Part shown: positions 6,838 to 11,333 of the stretch, piece by piece
How the letters are laid out: every line of letters begins with the position of its first letter
How positions within the stretch are numbered: the stretch's first letter is position 1
From: JACJWR01 sp964627505
GTDB lineage: Bacteria; Actinomycetota; Actinomycetes; S36-B12; UBA10799
DNA: 11,333 nt
Assembly: GCA_964627505.1 (NCBI GenBank)
Contig: CAZVKB010000096.1
Span: 1 to 11,333, forward strand
Direction of reading: 5' to 3'
Translations under genes and position numbers: made by a program
Notes under the pieces: model-generated
Seen by the model: only the letters and a program-made list of their open reading frames with translations
Database searches by the model: none
What the model was told of the DNA's origin: nothing

Positions 6838-7829
6838 GATGTCGCTCCTCCCGAGTAGTAGCCGTAGAAGACGTCGTCGAGATCGTGGCGTCCGGTGTCG
6901 ATGCGCACGATCCCGAGGGGGGCGAGAATCCGCAGCGCCTCCGCAGCACTGCCCACCACGGATAGTGAAAGTTTGTGGCCCTCTAACGAGGTCACCTGAA
7001 TGTCGGTCAGCCCCGCCAACGCAGCCTGCACAGGCTCATCAGGAGCCGTCGCCAGCACCACATCGATCGTCTGCAGCGCCCGTGCCGAGAGTTCAGCAGT
7101 CGTGCCCTCGGCCACGATCCGCCCCTGCCGCAGGATCACCACGGAGTCGGCGATGTCTTCCACTTCGCTCAAAATGTGCGAACTGAACAGCACCGCGGCC
7201 CCGGCGTCACGGCGGGCATCGACAAGCGTGAGCACGGTGCGCTGCGCGATGGGGTCCAGCCCCGAGGTGGGTTCGTCGAGCACGAGCACGTCGGGATCGT
7301 GCATGAGTGCCTGCACCACGCCGACCTTCTGCCGGTTGCCTTTGGACAGTTGCAGAAACCGCCGGTCGAGTTCTAGATCGAGGGCGTCGGCGAGGGCGCC
7401 GATCCGCGGCCCGCATTGCCCGCCGCGCAGCCGATTGTAGGCGGCGAGCACGTCCCGGACTTTCTGTCGCGAGCCGAGCCGAAAGTCGCCGGGAAGGTAC
7501 CCGACGCGGGAGCGGATGTCCGGGTCCAGCGGCGACCCGCCGCCCACTGAAACCTCACCGGAGTCGGCGAACAGGTACCCCAACAACGTGCGCATGGCGG
7601 TGGTCTTGCCGGCGCCGTTCTCACCCAGCAGACCGATGATCTCCCCGGAGGTAACGGTGATGTCGAAATCAGCGAGCGCGAGAGTAGAGCCGTAGGACTT
7701 GCTGACGCCGGACATCGTGATGAGGGCGGGGGCTGTGCCACGATCGGGGGGCTGGGCGGAGCCAGAACTGCCGCGGTCGAGTGAATCAGTTGCCGGATTC
7801 ATACTTCCACGGTAGACCGTCCCCGGCAT
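6834..7829 (-). CDS. ABC transporter ATP-binding protein
   Basis: A 331-aa ATPase with Walker A GENGAGKTT (69-77), a Q-loop region near YLPGDF, signature LSKGNRQKV (in place of LSGGQ), Walker B VLVLDEPTSGLDP and an H-loop FSSHIL. A C-terminal extension of about 100 residues ending in DLDDVFYGYYSG is typical of ATPases paired with ABC-2 permeases. It would drive export through the permease encoded directly downstream. The start is uncertain. ATG at 7829 has TAGCGT 8 bp upstream, a good leaderless -10 box; ATG at 7802 has GGAAG, but it is too close to act as a normal ribosome binding site. The first 35 residues are low-complexity either way. A TTGACA lies further upstream (7882-7877) but is badly spaced for that -10. 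Confidence 0.9.
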   Translation of the reverse strand: MPGTVYRGSMNPATDSLDRGSSGSAQPPDRGTAPALITMSGVSKSYGSTLALADFDITVTSGEIIGLLGENGAGKTTAMRTLLGYLFADSGEVSVGGGSPLDPDIRSRVGYLPGDFRLGSRQKVRDVLAAYNRLRGGQCGPRIGALADALDLELDRRFLQLSKGNRQKVGVVQALMHDPDVLVLDEPTSGLDPIAQRTVLTLVDARRDAGAAVLFSSHILSEVEDIADSVVILRQGRIVAEGTTAELSARALQTIDVVLATAPDEPVQAALAGLTDIQVTSLEGHKLSLSVVGSAAEALRILAPLGIVRIDTGRHDLDDVFYGYYSGGATS

Positions 7830-7894
7830 CAGCGGTGACGCTACTGGTTCATCTGCCCGACATATGGTGTGCGGGTGTCAAGCAGCGTCGCCGT

Positions 7895-7907
7895 TCAGGC
7901 GAGGGCG
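7895..7907 (-). repeat. extra copy of the A-gene 3' end
   Basis: TCAGGCGAGGGCG, which at A2-A4 forms the stop and last codons, also occurs here just downstream of the present A1 stop. A1 now ends 17 bp earlier with TCACGCCAGGGCG. This may be a relic of the original stop region displaced by a short duplication. Confidence 0.5.
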
Positions 7908-7911
7908 TCGT

Positions 7912-8208
7912 TCACGCCAGGGCGCGGGCGTGCAGCAGGTCTTGGCTGACACCAGGGTTCGCAAGCACCTCATCGGTGTAAATCCGAATTTGGCGATTGA
8001 GGGCGTGACTCACAGCGACGGCATACTCGATCGGAAACGACTTCGGATCATCTTGTAGCCATGTCACGATGATCCGGTTGGAGGAGGCGTAACGCAGGTT
8101 GGTCACATGGAACTGGGACGTGAGCCCGACGAGCAATTCCCAGTTTTCGCGAATGTCGTCCTCGGTTGCCCAGGGCAAGTCCGGGTACGGGACATAGTCG
8201 TTGTCCAT
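7912..8208 (-). CDS. A1, 98-aa family-A protein, putative partner of HepT-like B1
   Basis: The last gene of the array. It encodes 98 residues with no signal peptide, membrane segment or Cys. Shared features of the family are P12-W13, DIR (18-20), NW (22-23), QFHV (32-35), NLRYASSNRIIVT (37-49), R75-IYTD-79 and VSQDLLHA (87-94). I do not recognise the family. Its second half loosely recalls the end of MNT nucleotidyltransferases without their catalytic GSxARG and DxD residues. ATG at 8208 is preferred over the in-frame GTG at 8256 because all four copies have a TANNNT box exactly 7 bp before this ATG and then have identical length. The 87 bp between the B1 stop and this ATG hold its promoter. 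A1 is the most divergent around residues 66-74 (VSHALNRQI). Confidence 0.8.
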   Translation of the reverse strand: MDNDYVPYPDLPWATEDDIRENWELLVGLTSQFHVTNLRYASSNRIIVTWLQDDPKSFPIEYAVAVSHALNRQIRIYTDEVLANPGVSQDLLHARALA

Positions 8209-8215
8209 GACCATG

Positions 8216-8257
8216 AGTGTAGGCCCGAATTTGACGGCATCCAAGGGGTTGTCCACA
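8216..8257 (-). promoter_or_regulatory. A1 promoter with DnaA-box-like operator
   Basis: In transcription order: TGTGGACAA (8257-8249), 4 bp, -35 TTGGAT (8244-8239), 17 bp, -10 TACACT (8221-8216), 7 bp, ATG (8208). The -10 placement predicts a leaderless mRNA. Its complement TTGTCCACA is the actinobacterial DnaA-box consensus. Confidence 0.65.
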
Positions 8258-8295
8258 GGCGCATACCCGTGAGGGGTCTGAATTTCTCCCGACTG

Positions 8296-8646
8296 CTAGA
8301 GCTCCGATCTCACGTCGTTGGCCGTTCCTTCGAGCAGTTCCTCAACCTGTCGCCACAGCAACAGATATTCAATTTCCTGGTTGCGATCGTGTGCCAATTG
8401 GTGACGCATGATGCACAGATATCGCCATCGGTTTGCGTTGCGCTTCGACACCAGTCGTCGCCGGACGAGTTGGTTTGCTGGTTCGCCGAGGCGCAGCCAG
8501 AGGAACGCCATTGCGTATCGAAATTGCGGGTCTCGCTGCAACCTTTGTTCGCCGCCCCGAGAGGACAGGTCTCTTATGGCGTCGATTGCCCAGTGCATCT
8601 CTGCGAGAAGTTCGTCGCGGGTGAGGGTTCTTTCGGGCGCTACCAC
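8296..8646 (-). CDS. B1, HepT/DUF86-like HEPN protein
   Basis: 116 aa, aligning through its whole length with HepT (DUF86) HEPN proteins: an N-terminal helix DELLAEMHWAIDAIRD, a second helix with LGEPANQL (compare IGEAAKRL in HepT), then RHQLAHDR and YLLLWRQVEELL. The HEPN RNase motif R-x4-H is intact (R81, H86). The next key position is Arg88, not the Tyr that gives R-x4-H-x-Y in HepT and is AMPylated by its MntA antitoxin. The GTG start (8646) is inferred from alignment with the starts of B2 and B3. It has no ribosome binding site of its own and overlaps the end of a leader ORF, so coupled translation is likely. Expected biochemical role, by family, is a toxin-type ribonuclease; this is not demonstrated here. 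Confidence 0.8.
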   Translation of the reverse strand: MVAPERTLTRDELLAEMHWAIDAIRDLSSRGGEQRLQRDPQFRYAMAFLWLRLGEPANQLVRRRLVSKRNANRWRYLCIMRHQLAHDRNQEIEYLLLWRQVEELLEGTANDVRSEL

Positions 8647-8762
8647 CAGGGTTGCTCGTTGGCAGACGCTGCCCAGTGAGTGCGGCTGACCGTACGCAGA
8701 GGTGGTCCCGGCGATCGATCGAGTCCTTTGGGATTGGACGGTGCTGCTGATCCTGAAGTCAT
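8640..8762 (-). CDS. leader ORF of B1 (40 aa)
   Basis: A 40-codon ORF starting at the ATG that lies 7 bp after the -10 box and ending TGG-TGG-TAG across the B1 start. It begins MTSGSAAP and has no recognisable domain. The equivalent ORFs before B2 and B3 start M(T/A)SESS, also end in Trp at the B start, and have the same frame offset to B although lengths differ (40, 30, 39 aa). That points to a translated coupling leader rather than chance. Protein function, if any, is unknown. Confidence 0.45.
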   Translation of the reverse strand: MTSGSAAPSNPKGLDRSPGPPLRTVSRTHWAASANEQPWW

Positions 8763-8769
8763 GCTGACC

Positions 8770-8812
8770 ACGGTAGGCGCTCTGGCGGGAACGACCGAAA
8801 CTGTTGTCCACA
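8770..8812 (-). promoter_or_regulatory. B1 unit promoter with DnaA-box-like operator
   Basis: TGTGGACAA (8812-8804), 4 bp, -35 TTCGGT (8799-8794), 18 bp, -10 TACCGT (8775-8770), 7 bp, ATG of the leader ORF (8762). The design matches the A promoters, but the -35 is of TTCGGN type. The region is nearly identical to the B3 promoter. Confidence 0.65.
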
Positions 8813-8860
8813 GGTGCCCTCAGCCATGGTCTCCGCCCAGGTGATGGCGTCAGAATCCGA

Positions 8861-9157
8861 TCAGGCGAGGGCGTGGGCGTGCAGTAGATCTTGGCTGACA
8901 CCGGGGTTGGCTAACACCTCGTCGGTGTAGATCCGGAGCTGCTTTTGAATGGCTTGACTCGCTGCAATCACGTACTCAATCGGGAACGATTCAGGATCGT
9001 CTTGTGGCCACGTGACGATGATCCGGTTGGATGAGGCGTATCGCAGGTTGGTCACGTGGAACTGTGTGGTGAGGTTCACCAGCAGATCCCAGTTCTCTCG
9101 GATATCGTCCTCGGTTGCCCACGGCAAGTCCGCGTACGGGACAAATTCGGTATCCAT
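8861..9157 (-). CDS. A2, 98-aa family-A protein, putative partner of HepT-like B2
   Basis: The second copy of the A family, 98 aa and colinear with A1 without gaps. It keeps all the family blocks: WATEDDIRENW, QFHVTNLRYASSNRIIVTW and RIYTDEVLANPGVSQDLLHA. Small differences are Phe5 for Tyr, Val-Ile at 63-64, Lys at 72 and His at 95. ATG at 9157 follows a TACACT box by 7 bp; the in-frame GTG at 9205 lies inside the operator box and is disfavoured. The B2 stop is 84 bp upstream. No cofactor-binding or catalytic motif can be named. Confidence 0.8.
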   Translation of the reverse strand: MDTEFVPYADLPWATEDDIRENWDLLVNLTTQFHVTNLRYASSNRIIVTWPQDDPESFPIEYVIAASQAIQKQLRIYTDEVLANPGVSQDLLHAHALA

Positions 9158-9164
9158 GACGTTG

Positions 9165-9206
9165 AGTGTAGGCGCGTATTTGCGGCATGCCAATCGGTTG
9201 TCCACA
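9165..9206 (-). promoter_or_regulatory. A2 promoter with DnaA-box-like operator
   Basis: TGTGGACAA (9206-9198), 4 bp, -35 TTGGCA (9193-9188, 5/6 to consensus), 17 bp, -10 TACACT (9170-9165), 7 bp, ATG (9157). This is the best -35 match in the array. Confidence 0.7.
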
Positions 9207-9241
9207 GGAGACTTTTCGCAGTGTTCGTGCGGATGAGCCGC

Positions 9242-9595
9242 TCAATACAGGAGCGTGCTGACGTCCACAGCTGTTACTTCGGATGAGGCTTCGATCTGCC
9301 TCCACAGCAATAGATATCCAAGATCCTGGTTGCGTTCGTGGGCTAGCTGGTTTCGTGCGGCACTGAGGTATTGCCAGCGCAGAGCCATTGCGTCTCCAAC
9401 CAGTCGACGCCGGATGAGTTGGTTTGCTGGTTCGCCGAGGCGCAGCCATAGAAATGCCATTGCGTAGCGGAATTGTGGGTCTTGGCGCAGCCGTCGTTCG
9501 CCGCCCTGAGCAGCCAGGTCCTTGATCGCGTTGATGGCCCAGAGCATCTCTTCCAGAAGTTCGTCGCGGGAGAGGGATTTCTCCGGTCCTACCAC
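9242..9595 (-). CDS. B2, HepT/DUF86-like HEPN protein
   Basis: 117 aa. The core matches B1 closely (SRDELLEEMLWAINAIKD, QFRYAMAFLWLRLGEPANQLIRRRLV), with the motif ARNQLAHERNQ. R81 and H86 are kept and Arg88 again replaces the HepT tyrosine. From about residue 100 the sequence departs from the other copies (IEASSEVTAVDVSTLLY), so the last 15-20 residues may carry copy-specific contacts. The GTG start (9595) is the first possible in this frame and overlaps the stop of a leader ORF (GTGGTAG). No good ribosome binding site is at the right distance. Confidence 0.82.
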   Translation of the reverse strand: MVGPEKSLSRDELLEEMLWAINAIKDLAAQGGERRLRQDPQFRYAMAFLWLRLGEPANQLIRRRLVGDAMALRWQYLSAARNQLAHERNQDLGYLLLWRQIEASSEVTAVDVSTLLY

Positions 9596-9681
9596 CGGAG
9601 TTTCTCCGTTCCCGACCCGGCAGAGCGAGGCGCTGCCAAAGAATTGGGTGTGGATGGTGACGTTGATGATTCCGAAGCCAT
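9589..9681 (-). CDS. leader ORF of B2 (30 aa)
   Basis: A 30-codon ORF, MASESSTSPSTP to KLRW, starting 7 bp after TAACGT and ending across the B2 start. It is 10 codons shorter than its B1 counterpart, with the frame relation to B kept. It is rich in Ser, Pro and Thr, with no visible domain. Confidence 0.42.
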   Translation of the reverse strand: MASESSTSPSTPNSLAAPRSAGSGTEKLRW

Positions 9682-9688
9682 ATCACCC

Positions 9689-9731
9689 ACGTTATGCGTG
9701 AAGGCAGGAATGGCCGAAAGGGTTGTCCACA
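9689..9731 (-). promoter_or_regulatory. B2 unit promoter with DnaA-box-like operator
   Basis: TGTGGACAA (9731-9723), 4 bp, -35 TTCGGC (9718-9713), 18 bp, -10 TAACGT (9694-9689), 7 bp, ATG of the leader ORF (9681). The spacer sequence differs strongly from the B1 and B3 promoters while box, -35, -10 and all spacings are kept, which argues for selection on those elements. Confidence 0.68.
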
Positions 9732-9784
9732 GGCCAGGTGCCGTGACCGATAGCCGCTGCCCAGATGCGGGTTTGGGAAGCCGA

Positions 9785-10081
9785 TCAGGCGAGGGCGCGG
9801 GCGTGCAGTAGATCTTGGCTGACGCCGGGGTTGGTGAGCACATCGTCCGTGTAGATCCGAAGTTGGCGTTGGATGGCACGGCTTGCGGCGACCGCGTACT
9901 CGATCGGGAACGATTCGGGATCGTCTTTTAACCACGTCACGATGATTCGGTTCGAGGAGGCGTATCGCAGGTTGGCTACGTGGAACTGCTCGGTGAGATT
10001 GACTAGCAGGTCCCAGTTTTCGCGGATATCGTCTTCGGTTGCCCAAGGCCGTTCGGGGTATGGGACATATTCGGTATCCAT
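9785..10081 (-). CDS. A3, 98-aa family-A protein, putative partner of HepT-like B3
   Basis: The third family-A copy, again 98 aa with no gaps. Distinguishing residues are ERPW at 10-13, Glu31, Ala36, Lys52 and Asp80 with Thr83. The central NLRYASSNRIIVTW and the C-terminal NPGVSQDLLHARALA are unchanged. ATG at 10081 follows TAAACT by 7 bp. A longer version from ATG 10135 would translate through the operator and is less likely. It lies 98 bp after the B3 stop with its own promoter between, so expression could be independent of B3. Confidence 0.8.
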   Translation of the reverse strand: MDTEYVPYPERPWATEDDIRENWDLLVNLTEQFHVANLRYASSNRIIVTWLKDDPESFPIEYAVAASRAIQRQLRIYTDDVLTNPGVSQDLLHARALA

Positions 10082-10088
10082 GACGATG

Positions 10089-10130
10089 AGTTTAGACGGG
10101 AATTGGTGAAGGGCCAAGAAGTTGTCCACA
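10089..10130 (-). promoter_or_regulatory. A3 promoter with DnaA-box-like operator
   Basis: TGTGGACAA (10130-10122), 4 bp, -35 TTGGCC (10117-10112), 17 bp, -10 TAAACT (10094-10089), 7 bp, ATG (10081). Box-to-start distance equals that of A1 and A2. Confidence 0.68.
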
Positions 10131-10179
10131 GTCATGCGTCACCACAGATGGTCATGACATGGGTTAGTCATGTCATCGG

Positions 10180-10533
10180 TCAGGTTTTCAGATTGAGGAC
10201 ATCTGCGTAGATGCTGTCGAATGATTTCGCGACCTGCCGCCACAGTGTCGGGTAGTCAATGTCCTGGTCGCGATCGTGCGCGAGTTGATTACGCATCATG
10301 CAGAGGAACTCCCAGCGATCCGCCATAACCGTGGAGACCAGACGTCGGCAGACGAGTTGGTTTGCCGGCTCGCCGAGGCGTAGCCAGAGGAACGCAAGCG
10401 CGTAACGGTAGAGGGGGTTGCGCTGCAACCTAGCCGCGCTCCCTAGCGAATTTGCCTCCTTGATGGCTTCGATTGCCCAGAGCATCTCCTCGAGCAGCTC
10501 GTCGCGGGTGAGGGATCTTTCCGGCTTCACCAT
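10180..10533 (-). CDS. B3, HepT/DUF86-like HEPN protein
   Basis: 117 aa, the only B copy with an ATG start (10533). Helix 1 is SLTRDELLEEMLWAIEAIKE; AFLWLRLGEPANQLVCRRLV and MMRNQLAHDRDQDIDYPTLWRQV follow in HepT order. The IDYPTLW segment most clearly recalls the HepT tail after the HEPN motif. R81 and H86 are present and position 88 is Arg. Residues 27-34 (ANSLGSAA) and the C-terminus (AKSFDSIYADVLNLKT) differ from B1 and B2. ATG and the leader ORF stop overlap as ATGGTGA, a typical reinitiation arrangement. Confidence 0.85.
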   Translation of the reverse strand: MVKPERSLTRDELLEEMLWAIEAIKEANSLGSAARLQRNPLYRYALAFLWLRLGEPANQLVCRRLVSTVMADRWEFLCMMRNQLAHDRDQDIDYPTLWRQVAKSFDSIYADVLNLKT

Positions 10534-10646
10534 TGGAGATGGTCGTTGACCGGTGTGAGGAAATGAACGCGGCCGACGTAACGTCGATGCGGTACCAGAA
10601 ATCGGTTAACTCTTCTGGGTACGGACAGTGATGATTCTGAAGTCAT
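10527..10646 (-). CDS. leader ORF of B3 (39 aa)
   Basis: A 39-codon ORF, MTSESSLSVPRR to HLQW, starting 7 bp after TACCGT and ending with TGG-TGA over the B3 ATG. After the first six residues it shares little with the B1 and B2 leader peptides and is basic rather than Ser/Pro-rich. The act of translation, more than the peptide, may be what matters. Confidence 0.45.
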   Translation of the reverse strand: MTSESSLSVPRRVNRFLVPHRRYVGRVHFLTPVNDHLQW

Positions 10647-10653
10647 GTTGACC

Positions 10654-10696
10654 ACGGTAGGCGCGCTGGCGGGAACGTCCGAAACTGTTGTCCACA
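10654..10696 (-). promoter_or_regulatory. B3 unit promoter with DnaA-box-like operator
   Basis: TGTGGACAA (10696-10688), 4 bp, -35 TTCGGA (10683-10678), 18 bp, -10 TACCGT (10659-10654), 7 bp, ATG of the leader ORF (10646). About 70 bp here match the B1 promoter with roughly four differences. Confidence 0.65.
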
Positions 10697-10744
10697 GGTG
10701 CCCTCATCCATGGCCGCTGTCCAGATTCAGGTTTGGGAATCCGA

Positions 10745-11041
10745 TCAGGCGAGGGCGCGGGCGTGCAATAAGTCTTGGCTTACGCGCTCGTTCTCCAGGA
10801 CTTCGTCAGTGTAGATCCGCAATTGCCGTTGAATAGCCCGGCTAGCAGCTGCCGCGAAATGAAATGGAAGGGCAACCTGTCCGTTCTTGGGACACGTCAC
10901 GATGATTCGGTTTGATGAGGCGTAACGAAGGTTGGTGACATGGAACTGCGATGTGAGGTTAACCAGTAGGTCCCAGTTGTCGCGGATGTCGCCTTCGGAC
11001 GCCCACGGCAGGTCCGAGATGGGGACGTAGTCGGTATCCAT
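10745..11041 (-). CDS. A4, 98-aa family-A protein with a diverged central patch
   Basis: The fourth family-A copy, 98 aa. It keeps PWA-S-E-x-DIR, QFHVTNLRYASSNRIIVT and RIYTDEVL-x-N-x-x-VSQDLLHARALA. Residues about 50-62 read CPKNGQVALPFHF where the other copies have W-x-x-DDPxSFPIEY, with no length change. Cys50 replaces a Trp kept in the other three, and residues 84-86 are NER rather than NPG. The patch may mark different partner specificity or relaxed constraint. ATG at 11041 follows TAAACT by 7 bp. Confidence 0.78.
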   Translation of the reverse strand: MDTDYVPISDLPWASEGDIRDNWDLLVNLTSQFHVTNLRYASSNRIIVTCPKNGQVALPFHFAAAASRAIQRQLRIYTDEVLENERVSQDLLHARALA

Positions 11042-11048
11042 GAGCGTG

Positions 11049-11090
11049 AGTTTAGTCGGTTCTCCAGATAGAACCCAAGAATTGTGCACA
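11049..11090 (-). promoter_or_regulatory. A4 promoter with a variant operator box
   Basis: TGTGCACAA (11090-11082, one change from the other six boxes, making TGTGCACA palindromic), 3 bp, -35 TTGGGT (11078-11073), 18 bp, -10 TAAACT (11054-11049), 7 bp, ATG (11041). The total box-to-start distance is the same as in A1-A3. Confidence 0.58.
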
Positions 11091-11123
11091 GGGCAACTCG
11101 TCAGGCTGGCGAATTCAATGGCG

Positions 11124-11333
11124 TCACAACAGGAGCGAGTTCACTTCACCGATGATCACAGGGAGCGACTTTTCGACCTCCAGCTGCGCTTCAACATACG
11201 GGATGTCTTGGTTTCGCTCATGAGCGAGTTGGTTGCGAATCGTGCATAAGTATCCCCAGCGGTCAGCTGTGGCTCTTGGCACCAGCCGACGCCGGATGAG
11301 TTGGTTTGCTGGTTCGCCGAGGCGCAGCCAGAG
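11124..11333 (-). CDS. B4, HepT/DUF86-like HEPN protein, 5' end outside the window
   Basis: The last 69 residues of a fourth B copy, open at the right edge. It begins inside LWLRLGEPANQLIRRRLV and contains IRNQLAHERNQDI, so the R-x4-H pair is intact and Arg again follows at the HepT Tyr position. The tail YVEAQLEVEKSLPVIIGEVNSLLL lacks the LWRQ segment found in B1-B3 and is the most divergent end of the four. The stop at 11126-11124 is 82 bp before the A4 ATG. No frameshift or internal stop is seen in the visible part. Confidence 0.82.
   Translation of the reverse strand, partial: LWLRLGEPANQLIRRRLVPRATADRWGYLCTIRNQLAHERNQDIPYVEAQLEVEKSLPVIIGEVNSLLL

Larger units (their letters stand above)
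7912..11333 (-). repeat. four-fold tandem array of alternating B (HepT-like) and A genes
   Basis: Two unrelated small genes alternate on the minus strand. The A stops lie at 7912, 8861, 9785 and 10745, giving unit lengths of 949, 924 and 960 bp. Each complete unit reads, in transcription order: promoter, leader ORF, B (116-117 aa), promoter, A (98 aa). The fourth B is cut by the window edge, so the array may continue. Copies share long identical protein stretches (NLRYASSNRIIVT in A; LWLRLGEPANQL in B) but have diverged at DNA level, so the duplication is not recent. No transposase or recombinase is visible alongside it. Confidence 0.95.

Noticed and set aside
7877..7882. A perfect TTGACA on the minus strand as the ABC operon -35
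   Set aside because: No suitable -10 lies 16-19 bp downstream; the nearest good TANNNT (TAGCGT) is about 32 bp away.
7912..8256. Longer A proteins (114-116 aa) starting at GTG or ATG near the operator
   Set aside because: The extra 16-18 residues translate the operator and -35 region and are poorly conserved. The internal ATG has a conserved -10 box at a fixed distance in all four copies.
8296..8901. A 201-aa version of B1 with a long N-terminal extension
   Set aside because: The extension runs through the promoter, the leader ORF and the end of A2, and has no counterpart in B2 or B3. Alignment sets the start at GTG 8646.
8991..10046. A 351-codon minus-strand ORF across A3, B2 and A2
   Set aside because: It reads the A and B genes out of frame, is very rich in Arg, Pro and His, and overlaps genes supported by four-fold paralogy.
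8249..11090. The DnaA-box-like sites as a replication origin
   Set aside because: All boxes point the same way, are 390-570 bp apart at gene boundaries, there is no AT-rich unwinding stretch, and no dnaA, dnaN or rep gene is nearby. Promoter control or DnaA titration fits better.
7912..11333. CRISPR array or satellite repeat
   Set aside because: The period is about 0.95 kb and each unit contains two intact diverged genes; there are no short identical repeats with unique spacers.

Overview
The window looks like chromosomal DNA of a high-GC actinobacterium. The supporting signs are GC-rich third codon positions, GTG and TTG starts, many apparently leaderless promoters (a TANNNT -10 box about 7 nt before the start codon), and repeated copies of TTGTCCACA, the DnaA-box form typical of actinobacteria. 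The genus cannot be assigned from the sequence alone. No tRNA, rRNA, CRISPR array, insertion sequence or phage gene was seen.

Left part (1-7829): mostly ordinary accessory or housekeeping genes. A 3' fragment that could be an SRPBCC-type protein (2-181) is followed by about 0.6 kb with no convincing gene. Then come a secreted lipoprotein (809-1432) and a pterin carbinolamine dehydratase (1601-1897). On the minus strand are a carboxyethyl-ornithine-synthase-like dehydrogenase and, 13 bp downstream, a membrane-anchored HExxH protein. Facing away from that pair is a two-gene plus-strand operon: an apparently active diguanylate cyclase (GGEEF plus I-site), overlapped by a cobalamin-binding protein carrying the W-x9-EH signature of CarH/LitR-type B12 light sensors. 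This reads as a candidate light- or B12-gated c-di-GMP switch. Next, on the minus strand, is an ATPase-permease ABC-2 exporter pair joined by an ATGA overlap.

Right part (7912-11333): the most unusual region. Two unrelated small genes alternate on the minus strand in a four-fold tandem array with a 924-960 bp period. One, here called B (116-117 aa), is a HepT/DUF86-like HEPN protein with R-x4-H-x-R, where typical HepT has R-x4-H-x-Y. The other, here called A (98 aa in all four copies), is an unrecognised family. The order of transcription is B4 (cut by the window edge)-A4-B3-A3-B2-A2-B1-A1. Each A, and each B unit whose 5' side is visible, is preceded by a promoter of one design: TGTGGACAA box, 3-4 bp, a -35 box (TTGGNN or TTCGGN), 17-18 bp, TANNNT, 7 bp, ATG. 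At the A genes this ATG is the A start. At the B genes it opens a 30-40 codon leader ORF whose stop overlaps the B start in a fixed frame relation.

Working hypothesis: the array is a multi-copy toxin-antitoxin-like or defence-like locus derived from HepT/MNT. It has lost the tyrosine-AMPylation chemistry, each gene has its own promoter, and all the promoters share a DnaA-box-like operator.
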